A program made the translations under genes and the position numbers. A stretch of 64,000 bases of DNA, from assembly GCF_029543085.1 (NCBI RefSeq), contig NZ_CP119967.1, positions 6,393,001-6,457,000 of the forward strand, read 5' to 3'. Source of the stretch: Pseudomonas sp. A34-9 (lineage in GTDB: Bacteria; Pseudomonadota; Gammaproteobacteria; Pseudomonadales; Pseudomonadaceae). The notes beneath the pieces were generated by a model. The model did not search any database. It worked only from the letters and a program-made list of their open reading frames with translations, and had not been told where the DNA came from. Below, one piece after another: positions 18,828-28,253 of the stretch. Positions within the stretch are counted from its first letter, which is position 1. Each line of letters starts with the position of its first letter.

Positions 18828-19517
18828 ATGGTTGGCAGGAGCATTCTGATCGTCGACGACGAAGCGCCCATTCGCGAAATGATCGCCGTTGCGTTGGAAA
18901 TGGCCGGCTATGACTGCCTCGAGGCAGAGAACTCGCAGCAGGCACACGCCATCATCGTCGACCGCAAGCCGGACCTGATCCTGCTCGACTGGATGCTGCC
19001 GGGCACCTCGGGTATCGAGCTGGCGCGTCGTCTCAAGCGTGACGAACTGACCGGGGACATCCCGATCATCATGCTCACTGCCAAGGGTGAAGAGGACAAC
19101 AAGATCCAGGGCCTGGAAGTCGGCGCCGACGACTACATCACCAAACCGTTTTCCCCGCGCGAACTGGTCGCCCGACTTAAAGCCGTGCTGCGCCGCGCCG
19201 GTCCGACCGACGGCGAAGCGCCGATCGAAGTCGGTGGCCTGCTGCTCGACCCGATCAGCCACCGCGTGACCATCGACGGCAAACCAGCCGAGATGGGCCC
19301 GACCGAATACCGTCTGCTGCAATTTTTCATGACCCACCAGGAGCGCGCCTACACCCGTGGCCAGTTGCTGGATCAGGTCTGGGGCGGCAACGTCTACGTT
19401 GAAGAACGTACCGTCGACGTGCACATCCGCCGCCTGCGCAAGGCCCTCGGCGACGCCTACGAAAATCTGGTACAAACCGTGCGCGGCACCGGCTACCGGT
19501 TTTCCACCAAGGCATAA
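18828..19517 (+). CDS. phoB: Phosphate response regulator PhoB
   Basis: A 229-residue OmpR-class response regulator. The receiver domain (1-120) has the acidic pair at 10-11, the phosphorylated Asp54 in [10 protein letters not shown] and a Lys in [10 protein letters not shown]. The winged-helix domain (130-228) has [20 protein letters not shown] and [13 protein letters not shown]. When phosphate is low, phosphorylated PhoB binds Pho boxes such as those at phoB, pstS and pstC here. AGAGG precedes the ATG. Confidence 0.97.
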   Translation: MVGRSILIVDDEAPIREMIAVALEMAGYDCLEAENSQQAHAIIVDRKPDLILLDWMLPGTSGIELARRLKRDELTGDIPIIMLTAKGEEDNKIQGLEVGADDYITKPFSPRELVARLKAVLRRAGPTDGEAPIEVGGLLLDPISHRVTIDGKPAEMGPTEYRLLQFFMTHQERAYTRGQLLDQVWGGNVYVEERTVDVHIRRLRKALGDAYENLVQTVRGTGYRFSTKA

Positions 19518-19592
19518 AAAAGCAGCTGCAAGCTTCCAGCTCCAAGCGGCAAGTAAAAGCCGATCCGCTTTAACTTGAAGCTTGTGGCTTGA
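19518..19592. repeat. AGCTGCAAGC-type repeat, family C copy 1
   Basis: Fills the phoB-phoR gap. It contains AGCTGCAAGCTTCCAGCTCC and the inverted match TTGAAGCTTGTGGCTTGAAA. Related copies lie in the phoU-pstB and pstB-pstA gaps. Confidence 0.75.
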
Positions 19593-19619
19593 AACCCGAC
19601 GCTGCGTTAAGGACGCTCC

Positions 19620-20942
19620 GTGAATCAAAACTGGCATGGCACCCTGATTCGCCACATGCTGCTGCTGGTCACCGCCTGCCTGGTGATCGGCCTGATCACC
19701 GGCTATTACGGCTGGAGCCTTGCTGCAGGCCTGGGTATTTACCTGGCCTGGACGCTCAAGCAATTGCTGCGGCTGCACGAATGGCTGCGCCAGCATCAAC
19801 CCGATGAGGCTCCGCCCGATGGCTATGGCCTGTGGGGCGAGGTGTTCGACAGCATCTACCACCTGCAACGCCGCGACCAACGTGTACGCGGGCGCCTGCA
19901 AGCGGTGATCGACCGGGTGCAGGAATCCACCGCCGCGCTGAAAGACGCGGTGATCATGCTCGACAGCGACGGCAACCTGGAGTGGTGGAACCGCGCCGCC
20001 GAAACCCTGCTCGGTCTCAAGACCCCGCAAGACAGTGGCCAACCGGTGACCAACCTGGTGCGGCATCCGCGCTTCAAGGAATACTTCGAACAGGAAAGCT
20101 ATGCCGAACCGTTGGAAATTCCATCGCCGACCAATGATCGCGTACGCATTCAGCTGTACCTGACCCGCTACGGCAACAACGAACACTTGATGCTTGTGCG
20201 CGACGTCACGCGCATCCATCAACTGGAACAGATGCGCAAAGACTTTATCGCCAACGTCTCCCACGAATTGCGCACACCCTTGACGGTGATATGCGGCTAT
20301 CTGGAAACCCTGCTCGACAACGTCGAGGAAGTGAACCCACGCTGGAGCCGCGCCCTGCAGCAGATGCAGCAACAGGGCGGACGCATGCAGACGCTGCTCA
20401 ACGATTTGTTGCTGCTGGCGAAACTGGAAGCCACCGACTACCCGTCGGACAACCAGCCGGTGCAGGTCGACGCGCTGTTGCAATCGATCAAGAGCGATGC
20501 GCAGCAATTGTCCGGGGCGAAGAACCAGCGCATCACCCTCGAAGCCGAGGCCAGCCTGCTGCTCAAGGGCAGCGAGGCGGAGTTGCGCAGTGCCTTCTCC
20601 AATCTGGTGTTCAACGCGGTGAAGTACACCCCGGCCGAAGGCAACATCCGCATTCGCTGGTGGGGCGACGATCAGGGCGCGCACCTGAGCGTGCAGGATT
20701 CCGGGATCGGCATCGACAGCAAACACCTGCCGCGCCTGACCGAACGCTTCTATCGCGTCGACTCCAGCCGCAACTCCAACACCGGCGGCACCGGCCTGGG
20801 CCTGGCCATCGTCAAGCACGTGTTGCTGCGCCACCGCGCACGCATGGAGATCAGCAGCGTGCCCGGTCACGGCAGCACGTTCACCTGCCATTTCGCCCCG
20901 GCCCAAGTGGTCCAGGCGCGGGCGATCAGCGCCGCCGAGTAA
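19620..20942 (+). CDS. phoR: Phosphate sensor kinase PhoR
   Basis: A 440-residue membrane histidine kinase with a GTG start preceded by TAAGGACG. Two membrane segments lie within residues 12-45 and are joined by a very short loop, as in PhoR of E. coli. A PAS domain follows (about 100-195), then HisKA with His215 in FIANVSHELRTPLTV, then the ATPase domain with FRVD-like YRVDSSRN and GGTGLGLAIVKHV. It has no periplasmic sensor; it is thought to read phosphate through PstSCAB and PhoU, whose genes are just downstream on the other strand. Confidence 0.97.
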   Translation: MNQNWHGTLIRHMLLLVTACLVIGLITGYYGWSLAAGLGIYLAWTLKQLLRLHEWLRQHQPDEAPPDGYGLWGEVFDSIYHLQRRDQRVRGRLQAVIDRVQESTAALKDAVIMLDSDGNLEWWNRAAETLLGLKTPQDSGQPVTNLVRHPRFKEYFEQESYAEPLEIPSPTNDRVRIQLYLTRYGNNEHLMLVRDVTRIHQLEQMRKDFIANVSHELRTPLTVICGYLETLLDNVEEVNPRWSRALQQMQQQGGRMQTLLNDLLLLAKLEATDYPSDNQPVQVDALLQSIKSDAQQLSGAKNQRITLEAEASLLLKGSEAELRSAFSNLVFNAVKYTPAEGNIRIRWWGDDQGAHLSVQDSGIGIDSKHLPRLTERFYRVDSSRNSNTGGTGLGLAIVKHVLLRHRARMEISSVPGHGSTFTCHFAPAQVVQARAISAAE

Positions 20943-20977
20943 GACCGACCGGCACTCGCCACTAGGCAATCGCCCTG

Positions 20978-20999
20978 TCAGCCGCTACATTGGCTGACT
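20978..20999 (+). terminator. Weak hairpin after phoR
   Basis: GTCAGCC and GGCTGAC pair around an 8-base loop, followed by TTGTG. There is only a short T-rich stretch, so termination is uncertain. Confidence 0.4.
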
Positions 21000-21064
21000 T
21001 GTGCCTGCCTTTCAGGCGCGGCTTTTACCTCTCTTGAATCACACGGAACCCGCAAAACTCCATC

Positions 21065-22405
21065 ATGGACCCTTCCCCTGGCTTGTCCCTCGCAACAATA
21101 TTTGCCGATTTCGGCATGATCCTTTTTGCTCTGATCCTGGTTTTGCTCAACGGCTTTTTCGTTGCGGCGGAATTCGCCATGGTCAAACTGCGCTCGACCC
21201 GGGTCGAAGCCATCGCTGATCAGAACGGCTGGCGCGGACACATCCTGCGCACCGTGCACAGTCAGCTTGATGCGTACCTCTCGGCGTGTCAGCTGGGTAT
21301 CACCCTCGCCTCCCTCGGCTTGGGCTGGGTCGGTGAGCCGGCCTTTGCACACATTCTCGAACCGCTGCTGAGCGCGGTCGGCGTGCAGTCGCCCGAGATC
21401 GTCAAAGGTGTGTCGTTCTTCACCGCGTTCTTCATCATTTCGTACCTGCACATCGTCGTCGGCGAACTGGCCCCGAAATCCTGGGCGATCCGCAAACCCG
21501 AGCTGCTGTCGCTGTGGACGGCGGTGCCGCTGTACCTGTTCTACTGGGCGATGTACCCGGCAATCTACCTGCTCAACGCCAGCGCCAACGCGATTCTGCG
21601 GATCGCTGGCCAGGGCGAACCCGGCCCGCACCACGAACACCATTACAGCCGCGAAGAACTGAAACTGATCCTGCACTCCAGCCGTGGCCAGGATCCGAGC
21701 GATCAGGGCATGCGCGTTCTGGCGTCGGCGGTGGAAATGGGCGAGCTGGAAGTGGTCGACTGGGCCAACTCCCGGGAAGACCTGATCACCCTGGAATTCA
21801 ACGCGCCGCTGAAAGAAATCCTCGCGATGTTCCGTCGCCACAAGTTCAGCCGTTACCCGGTGTACGACAGCGAACGCCAGGAGTTCGTCGGCCTGCTGCA
21901 CATCAAGGACCTGCTGCTGGAGCTGGCGGCGCTGGACCACATTCCCGAGTCGTTCAACCTGGCTGAACTGACCCGTCCGCTTGAGCGTGTGTCGCGCCAT
22001 ATGCCGCTGTCGCAGTTGCTGGAGCAGTTCCGCAAGGGCGGCTCGCACTTCGCCGTGGTCGAGGAGGCTGACGGCAACATCATCGGCTACCTGACCATGG
22101 AAGACGTGCTGGAAGTGCTGGTCGGCGATATTCAGGACGAACACCGCAAGGCTGAGCGCGGCATCCTCGCCTATCAGCCGGGCAAGCTGCTGGTGCGTGG
22201 TGATACGCCGTTGTTCAAGGTGGAGCGCCTGCTCGGTATCGACCTTGACCACATCGAAGCCGAAACCCTTGCCGGGCTGGTCTACGAGACCCTGAAACGG
22301 GTACCGGAAGAGGAAGAAGTGCTGGAAGTCGAAGGGCTGCGGATCATCATCAAGAAGATGAAAGGGCCGAAGATTGTGCTGGCCAAGGTGTTGATGCTGG
22401 ATTGA
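21065..22405 (+). CDS. CNNM/CorC-type membrane protein with CBS domains
   Basis: A 446-residue protein. A DUF21 (CNNM) membrane domain spans about residues 1-195, with GMILFALILVLLNGFFVAAE and LSACQLGITLASLGLGWVGE. A CBS pair covers about 210-345, and a CorC_HlyC domain lies near 355-440 (EAETLAGLVYETLKRVPEEE). The family is tied to magnesium or cobalt transport, though the substrate here is not shown by sequence. The gene also lies beside phoR in P. aeruginosa (PA5362 by recall). Confidence 0.92.
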   Translation: MDPSPGLSLATIFADFGMILFALILVLLNGFFVAAEFAMVKLRSTRVEAIADQNGWRGHILRTVHSQLDAYLSACQLGITLASLGLGWVGEPAFAHILEPLLSAVGVQSPEIVKGVSFFTAFFIISYLHIVVGELAPKSWAIRKPELLSLWTAVPLYLFYWAMYPAIYLLNASANAILRIAGQGEPGPHHEHHYSREELKLILHSSRGQDPSDQGMRVLASAVEMGELEVVDWANSREDLITLEFNAPLKEILAMFRRHKFSRYPVYDSERQEFVGLLHIKDLLLELAALDHIPESFNLAELTRPLERVSRHMPLSQLLEQFRKGGSHFAVVEEADGNIIGYLTMEDVLEVLVGDIQDEHRKAERGILAYQPGKLLVRGDTPLFKVERLLGIDLDHIEAETLAGLVYETLKRVPEEEEVLEVEGLRIIIKKMKGPKIVLAKVLMLD

Positions 22406-22434
22406 GTACAATGCGGGAAACCGCGTTGCCTGCC

Positions 22435-22510
22435 AAAAGATCGCAGCCTTCGGCAGCTCCTACATAGATACACATTCCCATGTAGGAGCTGCCGAAGGCT
22501 GCGATCTTTT
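22435..22510. repeat. Inverted repeat, family B copy 1
   Basis: AAAAGATCGCAGCC...TCCTACA paired with TGTAGGAGC...GGCTGCGATCTTTT. The A/T-flanked long stem lies between two convergent genes and could terminate both. Confidence 0.9.
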
Positions 22511-22522
22511 GCTTTTAAAAGC

Positions 22523-23425
22523 TTACTGCTTGCCCAGCGCAAAGTTGGGCAACGCCCCCAGCGGCTGGTTGAACTGATACGGAATCGACACCAGCCCCTC
22601 ACCGGTATTGCGCTGCACCACAAAGTGCAGATGCGGGCCGCTGCTGTTGCCGGTATTGCCCGACAGTGCCAGCGGACTGCCCACCGCCACCCGCTGCCCT
22701 TCGCGCACGCTCACCGAACCTTGCTTGAGGTGCAGGTACACACCCATGGTGCCGTCGTCGTGCAGCACCCGCACGAAATTGCCGGACGCATCCGAGCCGC
22801 GCCCGCTCTGGGAGTTCTCGGTCTTCACCACCACCCCGGCCCGCGCGGCAATGATCGGCGTACCCACCGGCATGGCGATGTCCATCGCATAGCGATTCTT
22901 CGGCCCGTAATGACTGTACTGGCCGTTGGCACCCTGGCTCAGACGAAACGGCCCGCCACGCCACGGCAGCGGATAGCGATAGCTCTGCGCGGTGCCGGCA
23001 GGGTCGCCCAGGGCGTATTGAAACTGCGGCGTATACACCAACGGCTTGCCGCTGGTAATTGCCGTCAGCAATGCCAGGCGCGTATTGCTGCGCGCCGGCA
23101 ACACTCGGCGGATCGCTTTGGCCGGCGCGCCACGCACATTGCTCAATCCGGTAAACGCCAGTGCCACCTCAACCGGCGCATACAGATCGTTGCGCACGAA
23201 CACCACGTCAACGCCCTTCTGCTTCTTGATGTCGAGGTAGACCTGCCGTTCGAGGCGCTCGACCATGCGGTCCTGAAAGACGAACACCTGCGAGCCTTTG
23301 CTCGGCCGGTCGCTGTACGAGACCACGCCGTTGGCATCGGTGGATTTGTAAATAGTCATGGCCACAGCCGAGGTGGAGGCCATGAAGAGACCACAGAAAA
23401 ACAGCAGGCGCGCGAGCATGGGCAA
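22523..23425 (-). CDS. M23-family metallopeptidase (LytM domain)
   Basis: A 300-residue exported protein; the first 22 residues form a signal peptide ending near TSAVA. A DUF4124-like start (MTIYKSTDANGVVSYSDRPS) precedes a C-terminal LytM domain of about residues 165-290. The zinc site reads from the His of SHYGPKNRYAMDIAM, its Asp, and the HLH of GPHLHF. Members cut or bind peptidoglycan cross-links at the envelope. It is convergent with the CBS protein gene. Confidence 0.92.
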   Translation of the reverse strand: MPMLARLLFFCGLFMASTSAVAMTIYKSTDANGVVSYSDRPSKGSQVFVFQDRMVERLERQVYLDIKKQKGVDVVFVRNDLYAPVEVALAFTGLSNVRGAPAKAIRRVLPARSNTRLALLTAITSGKPLVYTPQFQYALGDPAGTAQSYRYPLPWRGGPFRLSQGANGQYSHYGPKNRYAMDIAMPVGTPIIAARAGVVVKTENSQSGRGSDASGNFVRVLHDDGTMGVYLHLKQGSVSVREGQRVAVGSPLALSGNTGNSSGPHLHFVVQRNTGEGLVSIPYQFNQPLGALPNFALGKQ

Positions 23426-23537
23426 GAGTCTGTCGAAGTAAGGCCTGGGAGTGAGCCTAGCAGTTGTGACAGACCAGGCTAGTCGACAGATGTTTCAAAT
23501 TGGGCAGTCTGGGAGATTGATGGTGCAAGTGATGGCC

Positions 23538-23609
23538 CCTTCGCGAGCAGGCTCGCTCCCACCTTTGAAATGCATTCCAATGTGGGAGCGAGCCTGCTCG
23601 CGAAAGCGG
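23538..23609. repeat. REP doublet, family A copy 2
   Basis: TTCGCGAGCAGGCTCGCTCC and its reverse complement with an 18-base loop. It sits between the response-regulator stop (23628) and the peptidase start (23425). Confidence 0.9.
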
Positions 23610-23627
23610 TGTGTCAGGCGACGAAGA

Positions 23628-24584
23628 TCAAGCGCCCGGAATGAAGTGCTTCTGCGCCGTGCCGCGAGCGATCAGGCGGGAGATGTAGTCGAGCTTCTGC
23701 GCGTCCTGGTCGACAAAGCGGAACGTCAGTTGCAGCCAGTCGCTGTCCGGTTTCGGCTCAAACGCAACGACGGCGTGCAGGTAGCCGTTGAGGCGAGCGA
23801 TTTCGGCGTTGTCGCCCTGCTCCAGATCGAGCACGGCGCTGTCGAGGATCTGCGGCAGGGTGTCGGTGCGTTTCACCACCAACAACGCCTCCTTGATGCT
23901 CAGCGCCTTGATCACGCATTGCTGAGTACCGCTTGGCAGGCGCAACTGCCCCTGACCACGGCCACTGGCCGGCGCCGACGCGGCGGCTGTTGGCTTGACC
24001 GGTGGGCTATTGAGCAAACCACGGGACGGCGCAGCGGCGGGCGCCGGTGCAGCAGCCACCGGTTTGGCAAACGGATTGACCGAAGCGGCTGCCGGTGCGC
24101 CACCGACCACGGCAGGCTTGCCGCCGGTCAACGCGCTCAGGGAATCGTTGCCGAACGCCGAGTTCATCTTGGTCGGTGCGCTGTTCATCAGGGTGTCGAG
24201 CTTGCCAACCTTGTTCAGCGCCTGCTTGACCTTGGTCAGCAGTTGCTCGTTGGTGAACGGCTTGCTGACGTAGCCGGAAACGCCGGCCTGAATCGCCTGG
24301 ACAACGTTTTCCTTGTCGCCACGGCTGGTCACCATAACGAATGGCATGGTTTTGAGGTTGTCTTGCTCGCGGCACCAGGTCAGCAGTTCAAGACCGGACA
24401 TTTCCGGCATTTCCCAGTCGCACAAAACCAGGTCGAACGCTTCCTTGGCCAGCATGGCCTGCGCCTTTTTGCCGTTGACGGCGTCCTCGGTGCGGATCCC
24501 CGGGAAGTAATTACGCAGGCACTTTTTCACCAGGTCACGAATGAACGAAGCATCGTCCACGACCAACACACTGATCTTGCTCAT
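23628..24584 (-). CDS. Response regulator with variable linker and C-terminal PilZ-like domain
   Basis: A 318-residue protein. The receiver domain (1-125) has DD10-11, the phosphorylated Asp56 in LVLCDWEMPEMSG and a Lys in YVSKPFTNEQ. A proline/alanine-rich linker (about 165-205) joins a C-terminal domain of about 110 residues, possibly PilZ-like, though the RxxxR motif is not clear. The output is therefore unknown; a cyclic-di-GMP-related role is only a guess. The gene lies in the same place near phoU in P. aeruginosa (PA5364 by recall). Confidence 0.85.
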   Translation of the reverse strand: MSKISVLVVDDASFIRDLVKKCLRNYFPGIRTEDAVNGKKAQAMLAKEAFDLVLCDWEMPEMSGLELLTWCREQDNLKTMPFVMVTSRGDKENVVQAIQAGVSGYVSKPFTNEQLLTKVKQALNKVGKLDTLMNSAPTKMNSAFGNDSLSALTGGKPAVVGGAPAAASVNPFAKPVAAAPAPAAAPSRGLLNSPPVKPTAAASAPASGRGQGQLRLPSGTQQCVIKALSIKEALLVVKRTDTLPQILDSAVLDLEQGDNAEIARLNGYLHAVVAFEPKPDSDWLQLTFRFVDQDAQKLDYISRLIARGTAQKHFIPGA

Positions 24585-24709
24585 CCAACACCCCTATAAA
24601 AATCCCGGCAAGCATACCGCTTTTACTGATGGCACATTGCCAACAATCTTCAGTCACGCCGGGACTTTTCGTTCGCGGGTGCTGCTTTTCAATTCGGCTC
24701 GCCCTAAAC

Positions 24710-24741
24710 AAAAACGCCCGGCCAAAGGGCCGGGCGCTTTT
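24710..24741 (-). terminator. Intrinsic terminator after phoU
   Basis: Read on the minus strand, CGCCCGGCCC and its complement form a stem (around CTTT), followed by TTTTTG. It also has an A/T run on the other side, so it may be bidirectional. It closes the pst-phoU operon. Confidence 0.9.
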
Positions 24742-24752
24742 CTCAGGCAATC

Positions 24753-25514
24753 TTACTTATCGTCAGCATCGCCCGGAACATTAGCGGTTTCGCCGCTTGT
24801 GCCTTCAACTTCTTCTTTCATGCGCTTGAGGCCCATGTGGCGCACGTCGGTGCCGCGCACCAGGTAGATGACCAGTTCGGAGATGTTGCGCGCGTGATCG
24901 CCGATGCGCTCCAGCGAACGCAGCACCCAGATGATGCTCAAGACCCGCGAGATAGAGCGCGGGTCTTCCATCATGTAGGTCGCCAGCTCACGCAGGGCGG
25001 TTTTGTATTCGCGGTCGATGATCTTGTCGTACTGCGCCACCGACAACGCCAGATCGGCGTCGAAACGGGCGAACGCGTCCAGTGCATCGCGAACCATGTT
25101 GCGCACCTGGTCGCCAATGTGGCGAACCTCGACGTAACCGCGCGGCGCTTCGCCTTCTTCGCACAACTGAATCGCGCGGCGGGCGATCTTGGTCGCTTCG
25201 TCACCGATGCGCTCAAGGTCGATCACCGACTTGGAGATGCTGATGATCAAACGCAGATCGGACGCCGCCGGCTGACGACGGGCGAGAATGCGCAGGCATT
25301 CTTCGTCGATGTTGCGTTCCATCTGGTTGATCTGGTCGTCGATCTCGCGCACCTGCTGAGCCAGACCGGAGTCGGCTTCGATCAGCGCGGTCACCGCGTC
25401 GTTGACCTGCTTCTCGACCAGCCCGCCCATGGCCAGGAGGTGGCTGCGCACTTCCTCAAGCTCGGCGTTGAACTGCGCGGAGATGTGATGAGTGAGGCCT
25501 TCTTTGGAAATCAT
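24753..25514 (-). CDS. phoU: Phosphate-signalling protein PhoU
   Basis: A 253-residue protein with two PhoU three-helix-bundle repeats. Each has the metal-binding E/DxxxD motif, for example VIDLERIGDEATKIARRA and RSLERIGDHARNISELV. PhoU connects PstSCAB transport status to PhoR and keeps PhoB off when phosphate is plentiful. It is the last gene of the pstC-pstA-pstB-phoU string. Confidence 0.97.
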   Translation of the reverse strand: MISKEGLTHHISAQFNAELEEVRSHLLAMGGLVEKQVNDAVTALIEADSGLAQQVREIDDQINQMERNIDEECLRILARRQPAASDLRLIISISKSVIDLERIGDEATKIARRAIQLCEEGEAPRGYVEVRHIGDQVRNMVRDALDAFARFDADLALSVAQYDKIIDREYKTALRELATYMMEDPRSISRVLSIIWVLRSLERIGDHARNISELVIYLVRGTDVRHMGLKRMKEEVEGTSGETANVPGDADDK

Positions 25515-25542
25515 GCATTCGCTCCGAAAAAGCGTTTAACCA

Positions 25543-25631
25543 AGAGCTGCAAGCTACAAGCTGCAAGCTGTTATGTGGTGATCCATGCCGCTTCGCTTCT
25601 GACTTGCCGCTTGAAGCTTGCCGCTCGCAGC
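25543..25631. repeat. AGCTGCAAGC-type repeat, family C copy 2
   Basis: In the pstB-phoU gap. It contains AGCTGCAAGCTACAAGCTGC and the inverted TTGCCGCTTGAAGCTTGCCG. In an operon transcript it would fold as a hairpin and may affect mRNA decay or relative expression. Confidence 0.75.
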
Positions 25632-25639
25632 CGCTTCAA

Positions 25640-26473
25640 TCAGCCATAACGACCGGTGATGTAGTCTTCGGTCTGCTTCTTCGCCGGATTGGTGAACAGG
25701 GTATCGGTGTCGCCGAATTCCACCAGCTTGCCCATGTACATGAACGCCGTGTAGTCGGACACCCGCGCGGCCTGTTGCATGTTGTGGGTCACGATGACGA
25801 TGGTGAACTTGGATTTCAGCTCGTAGATCAGCTCTTCGACTTTCAGCGTCGAGATCGGGTCAAGGGCCGAGCACGGTTCATCGAGCAGCAGCACTTCCGG
25901 CTCCACGGCGATGGTGCGAGCGATCACCAGACGCTGCTGCTGACCACCAGACAGGCCCAGTGCCGAATCATGCAGACGGTCTTTGACTTCATCCCACAGT
26001 GCCGCGCCTTTCAACGCCCACTCGACGGCTTCGTCGAGAATGCGCTTTTTGTTGATGCCCTGGATACGCAGGCCGTAGACCACGTTTTCGTAGATGGTCT
26101 TCGGAAACGGGTTGGGCTTCTGGAACACCATGCCGACGCGACGACGCAGCTCGGCCACGTCTTCGCCCTTACGATAGATGTTGTTGCCGTAGAGGTTGAT
26201 CGCGCCTTCGACACGGCAGCCGTCAACCAGATCATTCATGCGGTTGAAGGTGCGCAGCAAGGTCGATTTACCGCAGCCGGACGGGCCGATGAAGGCGGTC
26301 ACGCGCTGTTTCGGAATGTTCATGCTGACGTCGAACAGTGCCTGTTTCTCGCCGTAGTACAGACTCAGGCCGGGGACTTCGATGGCCACGGTTTCCTGCG
26401 CCAGGTTCAGGCTTTGCTTGTCGCGGCCCAAGGCGGACATGTTGATGCCGTGGGTATGTGTTTCGTGCTGCAT
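25640..26473 (-). CDS. pstB: Phosphate ABC transporter ATPase PstB
   Basis: A 277-residue ABC ATPase. The start is ATG 26473 (MQHETHTHG) with GGAGTGAG upstream; the frame continues upstream into a repeat. Walker A is GPSGCGKST (63-71), the signature LSGGQQQR (174-181) and Walker B LLLDEP (195-200). It powers phosphate uptake through PstA and PstC. Its histidine-containing N-terminal tail of about 30 residues is longer than in E. coli. Confidence 0.97.
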   Translation of the reverse strand: MQHETHTHGINMSALGRDKQSLNLAQETVAIEVPGLSLYYGEKQALFDVSMNIPKQRVTAFIGPSGCGKSTLLRTFNRMNDLVDGCRVEGAINLYGNNIYRKGEDVAELRRRVGMVFQKPNPFPKTIYENVVYGLRIQGINKKRILDEAVEWALKGAALWDEVKDRLHDSALGLSGGQQQRLVIARTIAVEPEVLLLDEPCSALDPISTLKVEELIYELKSKFTIVIVTHNMQQAARVSDYTAFMYMGKLVEFGDTDTLFTNPAKKQTEDYITGRYG

Positions 26474-26489
26474 GGGTCTCACTCCGTTC

Positions 26490-26560
26490 GTAGCTGCAAG
26501 CTTCTGGCTGCAAGCTGCAAGTTTGAGCAAAAGCGGCTTGTAGCTTGCCGCTTGTGGCTA
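26490..26560. repeat. AGCTGCAAGC-type repeat, family C copy 3
   Basis: In the pstA-pstB gap. It contains TAGCTGCAAGCTTCTGGCTG and an inverted AGCGGCTTGTAGCTTGCCGC. Confidence 0.75.
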
Positions 26561-26566
26561 ATGGCT

Positions 26567-28237
26567 TTAGCTATCCAGTGCTTTGTATTTTTCGCGCAGG
26601 TGGTTGCGGATATAAACGGCCGACAGGTTCAGTGTCGCAATCACCAGCACCAGCAGCAGCGCCGTGGCGTACACCAGCGGGCGGGCCGCTTCGACGTTCG
26701 GGCTCTGGAAGCCAACGTCATAAATGTGGAAGCCCAGGTGCATGATTTTCTGATCGAGGTGCAGGTACGGGTAGTTGCCGTCCACCGGAAGCGACGGCGC
26801 CAGTTTCACCACACCCACCAGCATCAGTGGCGCCACTTCACCGGCGGCGCGAGCCACGGCGAGAATCATGCCGGTCATCATCGCCGGGCTGGCCATCGGG
26901 ATCACGATCTTCCACAAGGTTTCAGCCTTGGTCGCGCCGAGGGCCAACGAGCCTTCACGCACGGTGCGTGGAATCCGCGCCAGACCTTCCTCGGTCGCCA
27001 CGATCACCACCGGTACCGCCAGCAATGCCAGGGTCAACGACGCCCAGAGCAGACCCGGTGTACCGAAGGTCGGTGCCGGCAGCGCTTCGGGGAAGAACAA
27101 GCGGTCGACGGAACCACCCAACACGTAAACGAAGAAACCCAGGCCGAACACGCCGTAAACAATCGCCGGAACACCAGCGAGGTTGTTCACCGCGATGCGG
27201 ATGATCCGCGTCAGGGTGTTCTGCTTGGCGTATTCACGCAGGTACACCGCCGCCAGCACGCCGAACGGGGTGACGATCATCGCCATGATCAAAGTCATCA
27301 TCACGGTGCCGAAGATCGCCGGGAAGATCCCGCCTTCGGTGTTCGCTTCACGCGGGTCGTCCGAAAGGAATTCCCAGATCTTGCTGAAGTAGAAACCGAC
27401 CTTGGTGAAGGTACTCATCGCGTTCGGCTGGTAGGCGTGAACCACTTTGCCCAGACCGATTTCAATCTCTTTGCCGTTGGCATCACGAGCGGTCAAGGCA
27501 TCGCGGTTGAACTGCGCATGCAGATCGGCCAGACGCGCTTCGATGTCCTGATAACGCGCATTCAGCTCGGCACGCTCGGATTCCATGTCCGCTTGTGCGG
27601 TGGCGTCGAGCTTGCCTTCCAGTTCCAGTTTGCGACCGTGCAGACGGATGCGTTCGAGACCTGCGTTGATCGCACCGATGTCGGTCTTTTCCAGCGACTT
27701 CAGCTGTGCAGCCAGACCATTCACGCGGTTGATCCGCGCCTGCAGTTCAGGCCACGCGGCCTCGCCCTCGGCGATGACTTTGCCGTCCTGTTTGACGTTG
27801 ACCAAGTAGCCGTAGAAATTGCCCCACTCGCGACGTTCGATCGCCATCAACTCCGGCGGTGTGGTCTGATTGGTCAGCCACTCGCCGACGATCCAGGTGA
27901 AGTCGTTGCCGTTCAGATCACGGTTGCCGACCTTGATCAGCTCGCGGGTCATGAATTCCGGGCCTGCATCCGGCACCGGCAAACCGGCGCTCTTCAGACG
28001 GGCACGCGGCACTTCTTCTTTCTGTACCACTTCGCCGATGACCAGGTGATTGGCCTGTCCCGGGACATCGTAGTTGGCGTGGATCAGATCCGCCGGCCAG
28101 AAGTGACCGAGACCGCGCACGGCAATCACGGCCAGCAGGCCAATGGTCATGATGACCGCGATGGACACCGCGCCACCGCTGATCCAGACGCCCGGGGCGC
28201 CGCTCTTGAACCATCCTTTCAGGGAGTTCTGTTTCAC
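26567..28237 (-). CDS. pstA: Phosphate ABC transporter permease PstA (long form)
   Basis: A 556-residue permease, nearly twice the E. coli length. One membrane helix lies near residues 19-42. Then comes a periplasmic-sized insert of about 45-290, including a predicted helical coiled stretch (about 180-250). The canonical permease core follows from about 300 to 556, with PRTVREGSLALGATKAETLW coupling loop. Long forms are usual in Pseudomonas. It imports phosphate with PstC and PstB. It starts 16 bases after pstC. Confidence 0.95.
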   Translation of the reverse strand: MKQNSLKGWFKSGAPGVWISGGAVSIAVIMTIGLLAVIAVRGLGHFWPADLIHANYDVPGQANHLVIGEVVQKEEVPRARLKSAGLPVPDAGPEFMTRELIKVGNRDLNGNDFTWIVGEWLTNQTTPPELMAIERREWGNFYGYLVNVKQDGKVIAEGEAAWPELQARINRVNGLAAQLKSLEKTDIGAINAGLERIRLHGRKLELEGKLDATAQADMESERAELNARYQDIEARLADLHAQFNRDALTARDANGKEIEIGLGKVVHAYQPNAMSTFTKVGFYFSKIWEFLSDDPREANTEGGIFPAIFGTVMMTLIMAMIVTPFGVLAAVYLREYAKQNTLTRIIRIAVNNLAGVPAIVYGVFGLGFFVYVLGGSVDRLFFPEALPAPTFGTPGLLWASLTLALLAVPVVIVATEEGLARIPRTVREGSLALGATKAETLWKIVIPMASPAMMTGMILAVARAAGEVAPLMLVGVVKLAPSLPVDGNYPYLHLDQKIMHLGFHIYDVGFQSPNVEAARPLVYATALLLVLVIATLNLSAVYIRNHLREKYKALDS

Positions 28238-28253
28238 AGACTTCTACCTTTGC

